Assembly (NCBI GenBank): GCA_937877605.1
Contig: CALFJA010000108.1
Location: 1-15,161, forward strand
DNA: 15,161 bases
Direction: 5' to 3'
From: an uncultured Prevotellaceae bacterium
GTDB lineage: Bacteria; Bacteroidota; Bacteroidia; Bacteroidales; Bacteroidaceae
Shown here: in pieces, positions 14,854 to 15,161 of the stretch
Layout: every line of letters begins with the position of its first letter
How positions within the stretch are numbered: the first letter of the stretch is position 1
Notes under the pieces: generated by a model
The model's input: only the letters and a program-made list of their open reading frames with translations
What the model was told of the DNA's origin: nothing
Database searches by the model: none
Made by a program: the position numbers and the translations under genes

Positions 14854-15161
14854 ATGGACCAGAACAACAACGGCGAATCCCGGCAGGAACAGGTGGTGGT
14901 GACCCACACCGTGACCGAGGTGCGACCCAAGGAACTGGAGTGCGATGTGGTGCGCTTCCAGAACAACAAGGACAAATGGGTGGCCTTTGTCGGTCTGCTC
15001 AACGGCCGTCCCTACGAGATTTTCACCGGCCTGCAGGACGACGAGGAAGGCATCGTGCTGCCCAAGACCGTCACCAAGGGAAAAATAATCAAGCAGGTGA
15101 ACGACGACGGCACGAAGCGCTACGACTTCCAGTTTGAGAACAAACGCGGCTACAAGACCAC
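14854..15161 (+). CDS. Class II ribonucleotide reductase C-terminal region, separate gene (cut by window end)
   Basis: An ATG at 14854 opens a frame of 102 complete codons that runs off the window. After a polar lead (MDQNNNGESRQEQ) it reads TEVRPKELECDVVRFQNNKD, then WVAFVGLLNGRPYEIFTGL, a DDEEGIVLPKTVTKGKIIK segment and YDFQFENKRGYKT. From memory this closely matches the region after the catalytic barrel of Bacteroidetes adenosylcobalamin-dependent (class II, NrdJ/NrdZ-type) reductases, where it begins past about residue 600. Here it begins its own gene behind a well-formed promoter, and nothing resembling the catalytic domain lies upstream. So it is either an independently expressed C-terminal domain or a truncated gene. 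The remaining part probably includes a cysteine-rich tail, outside the window. Confidence 0.7.
   Translation, partial: MDQNNNGESRQEQVVVTHTVTEVRPKELECDVVRFQNNKDKWVAFVGLLNGRPYEIFTGLQDDEEGIVLPKTVTKGKIIKQVNDDGTKRYDFQFENKRGYKT

Overview
The window looks like a Bacteroidales chromosome, most likely Prevotella or a close relative. The evidence is four exact TAnnTTTG promoter boxes of the Bacteroidetes type, a recJ-recQ pair, a large secreted protein ending in a type IX secretion-like C-terminal tail, and intergenic DNA packed with CCCAAACG-type dispersed repeats. The housekeeping genes are clearly more GC-rich than the large secreted-protein gene. The genus is inferred from remembered family features, not from a search.

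Layout. 1-300 (+) is the C-terminal end of a GH53-type endo-galactanase. It converges on a two-gene minus-strand operon (1776-342): a small polytopic membrane protein followed by trmB, with a bidirectional terminator between the convergent genes. 1777-2411 is a divergent intergenic region holding a promoter for each side, one copy of a 116-bp dispersed repeat, and a perfect FNR/CRP-type palindrome. 2412-7553 (+) encodes a 1713-residue secreted modular protein (Big_2-like and chitobiase-C-terminal-like repeats). It is followed by an unlisted 57-codon gene (7591-7764) and a strong terminator. 7823-8763 has no gene. It is a mosaic of structured repeats: one partial and two full copies of a ~200-bp element, with a second 116-bp repeat copy between the full ones.

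8764-14335 is a genome-maintenance block: topB (+) converges on a recJ-recQ operon (-), and the topB and recQ stop codons physically overlap. RecQ with topoisomerase III, and RecQ with RecJ, are established functional pairs in recombination and repair. 14336-14853 holds the recJ promoter region, the third copy of the 116-bp repeat, a nested-hairpin element and a well-formed promoter. That promoter drives a gene cut by the window end (14854-15161), whose product matches the C-terminal region of a class II ribonucleotide reductase without the catalytic barrel before it.

Most notable non-genic observations: three exactly 116-bp, gap-free alignable repeats in three separate intergenic regions, and a ~200-bp repeated element whose copies differ by pairing-preserving changes in two hairpins. 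No defence system, IS transposase, CRISPR array, tRNA or rRNA was seen.
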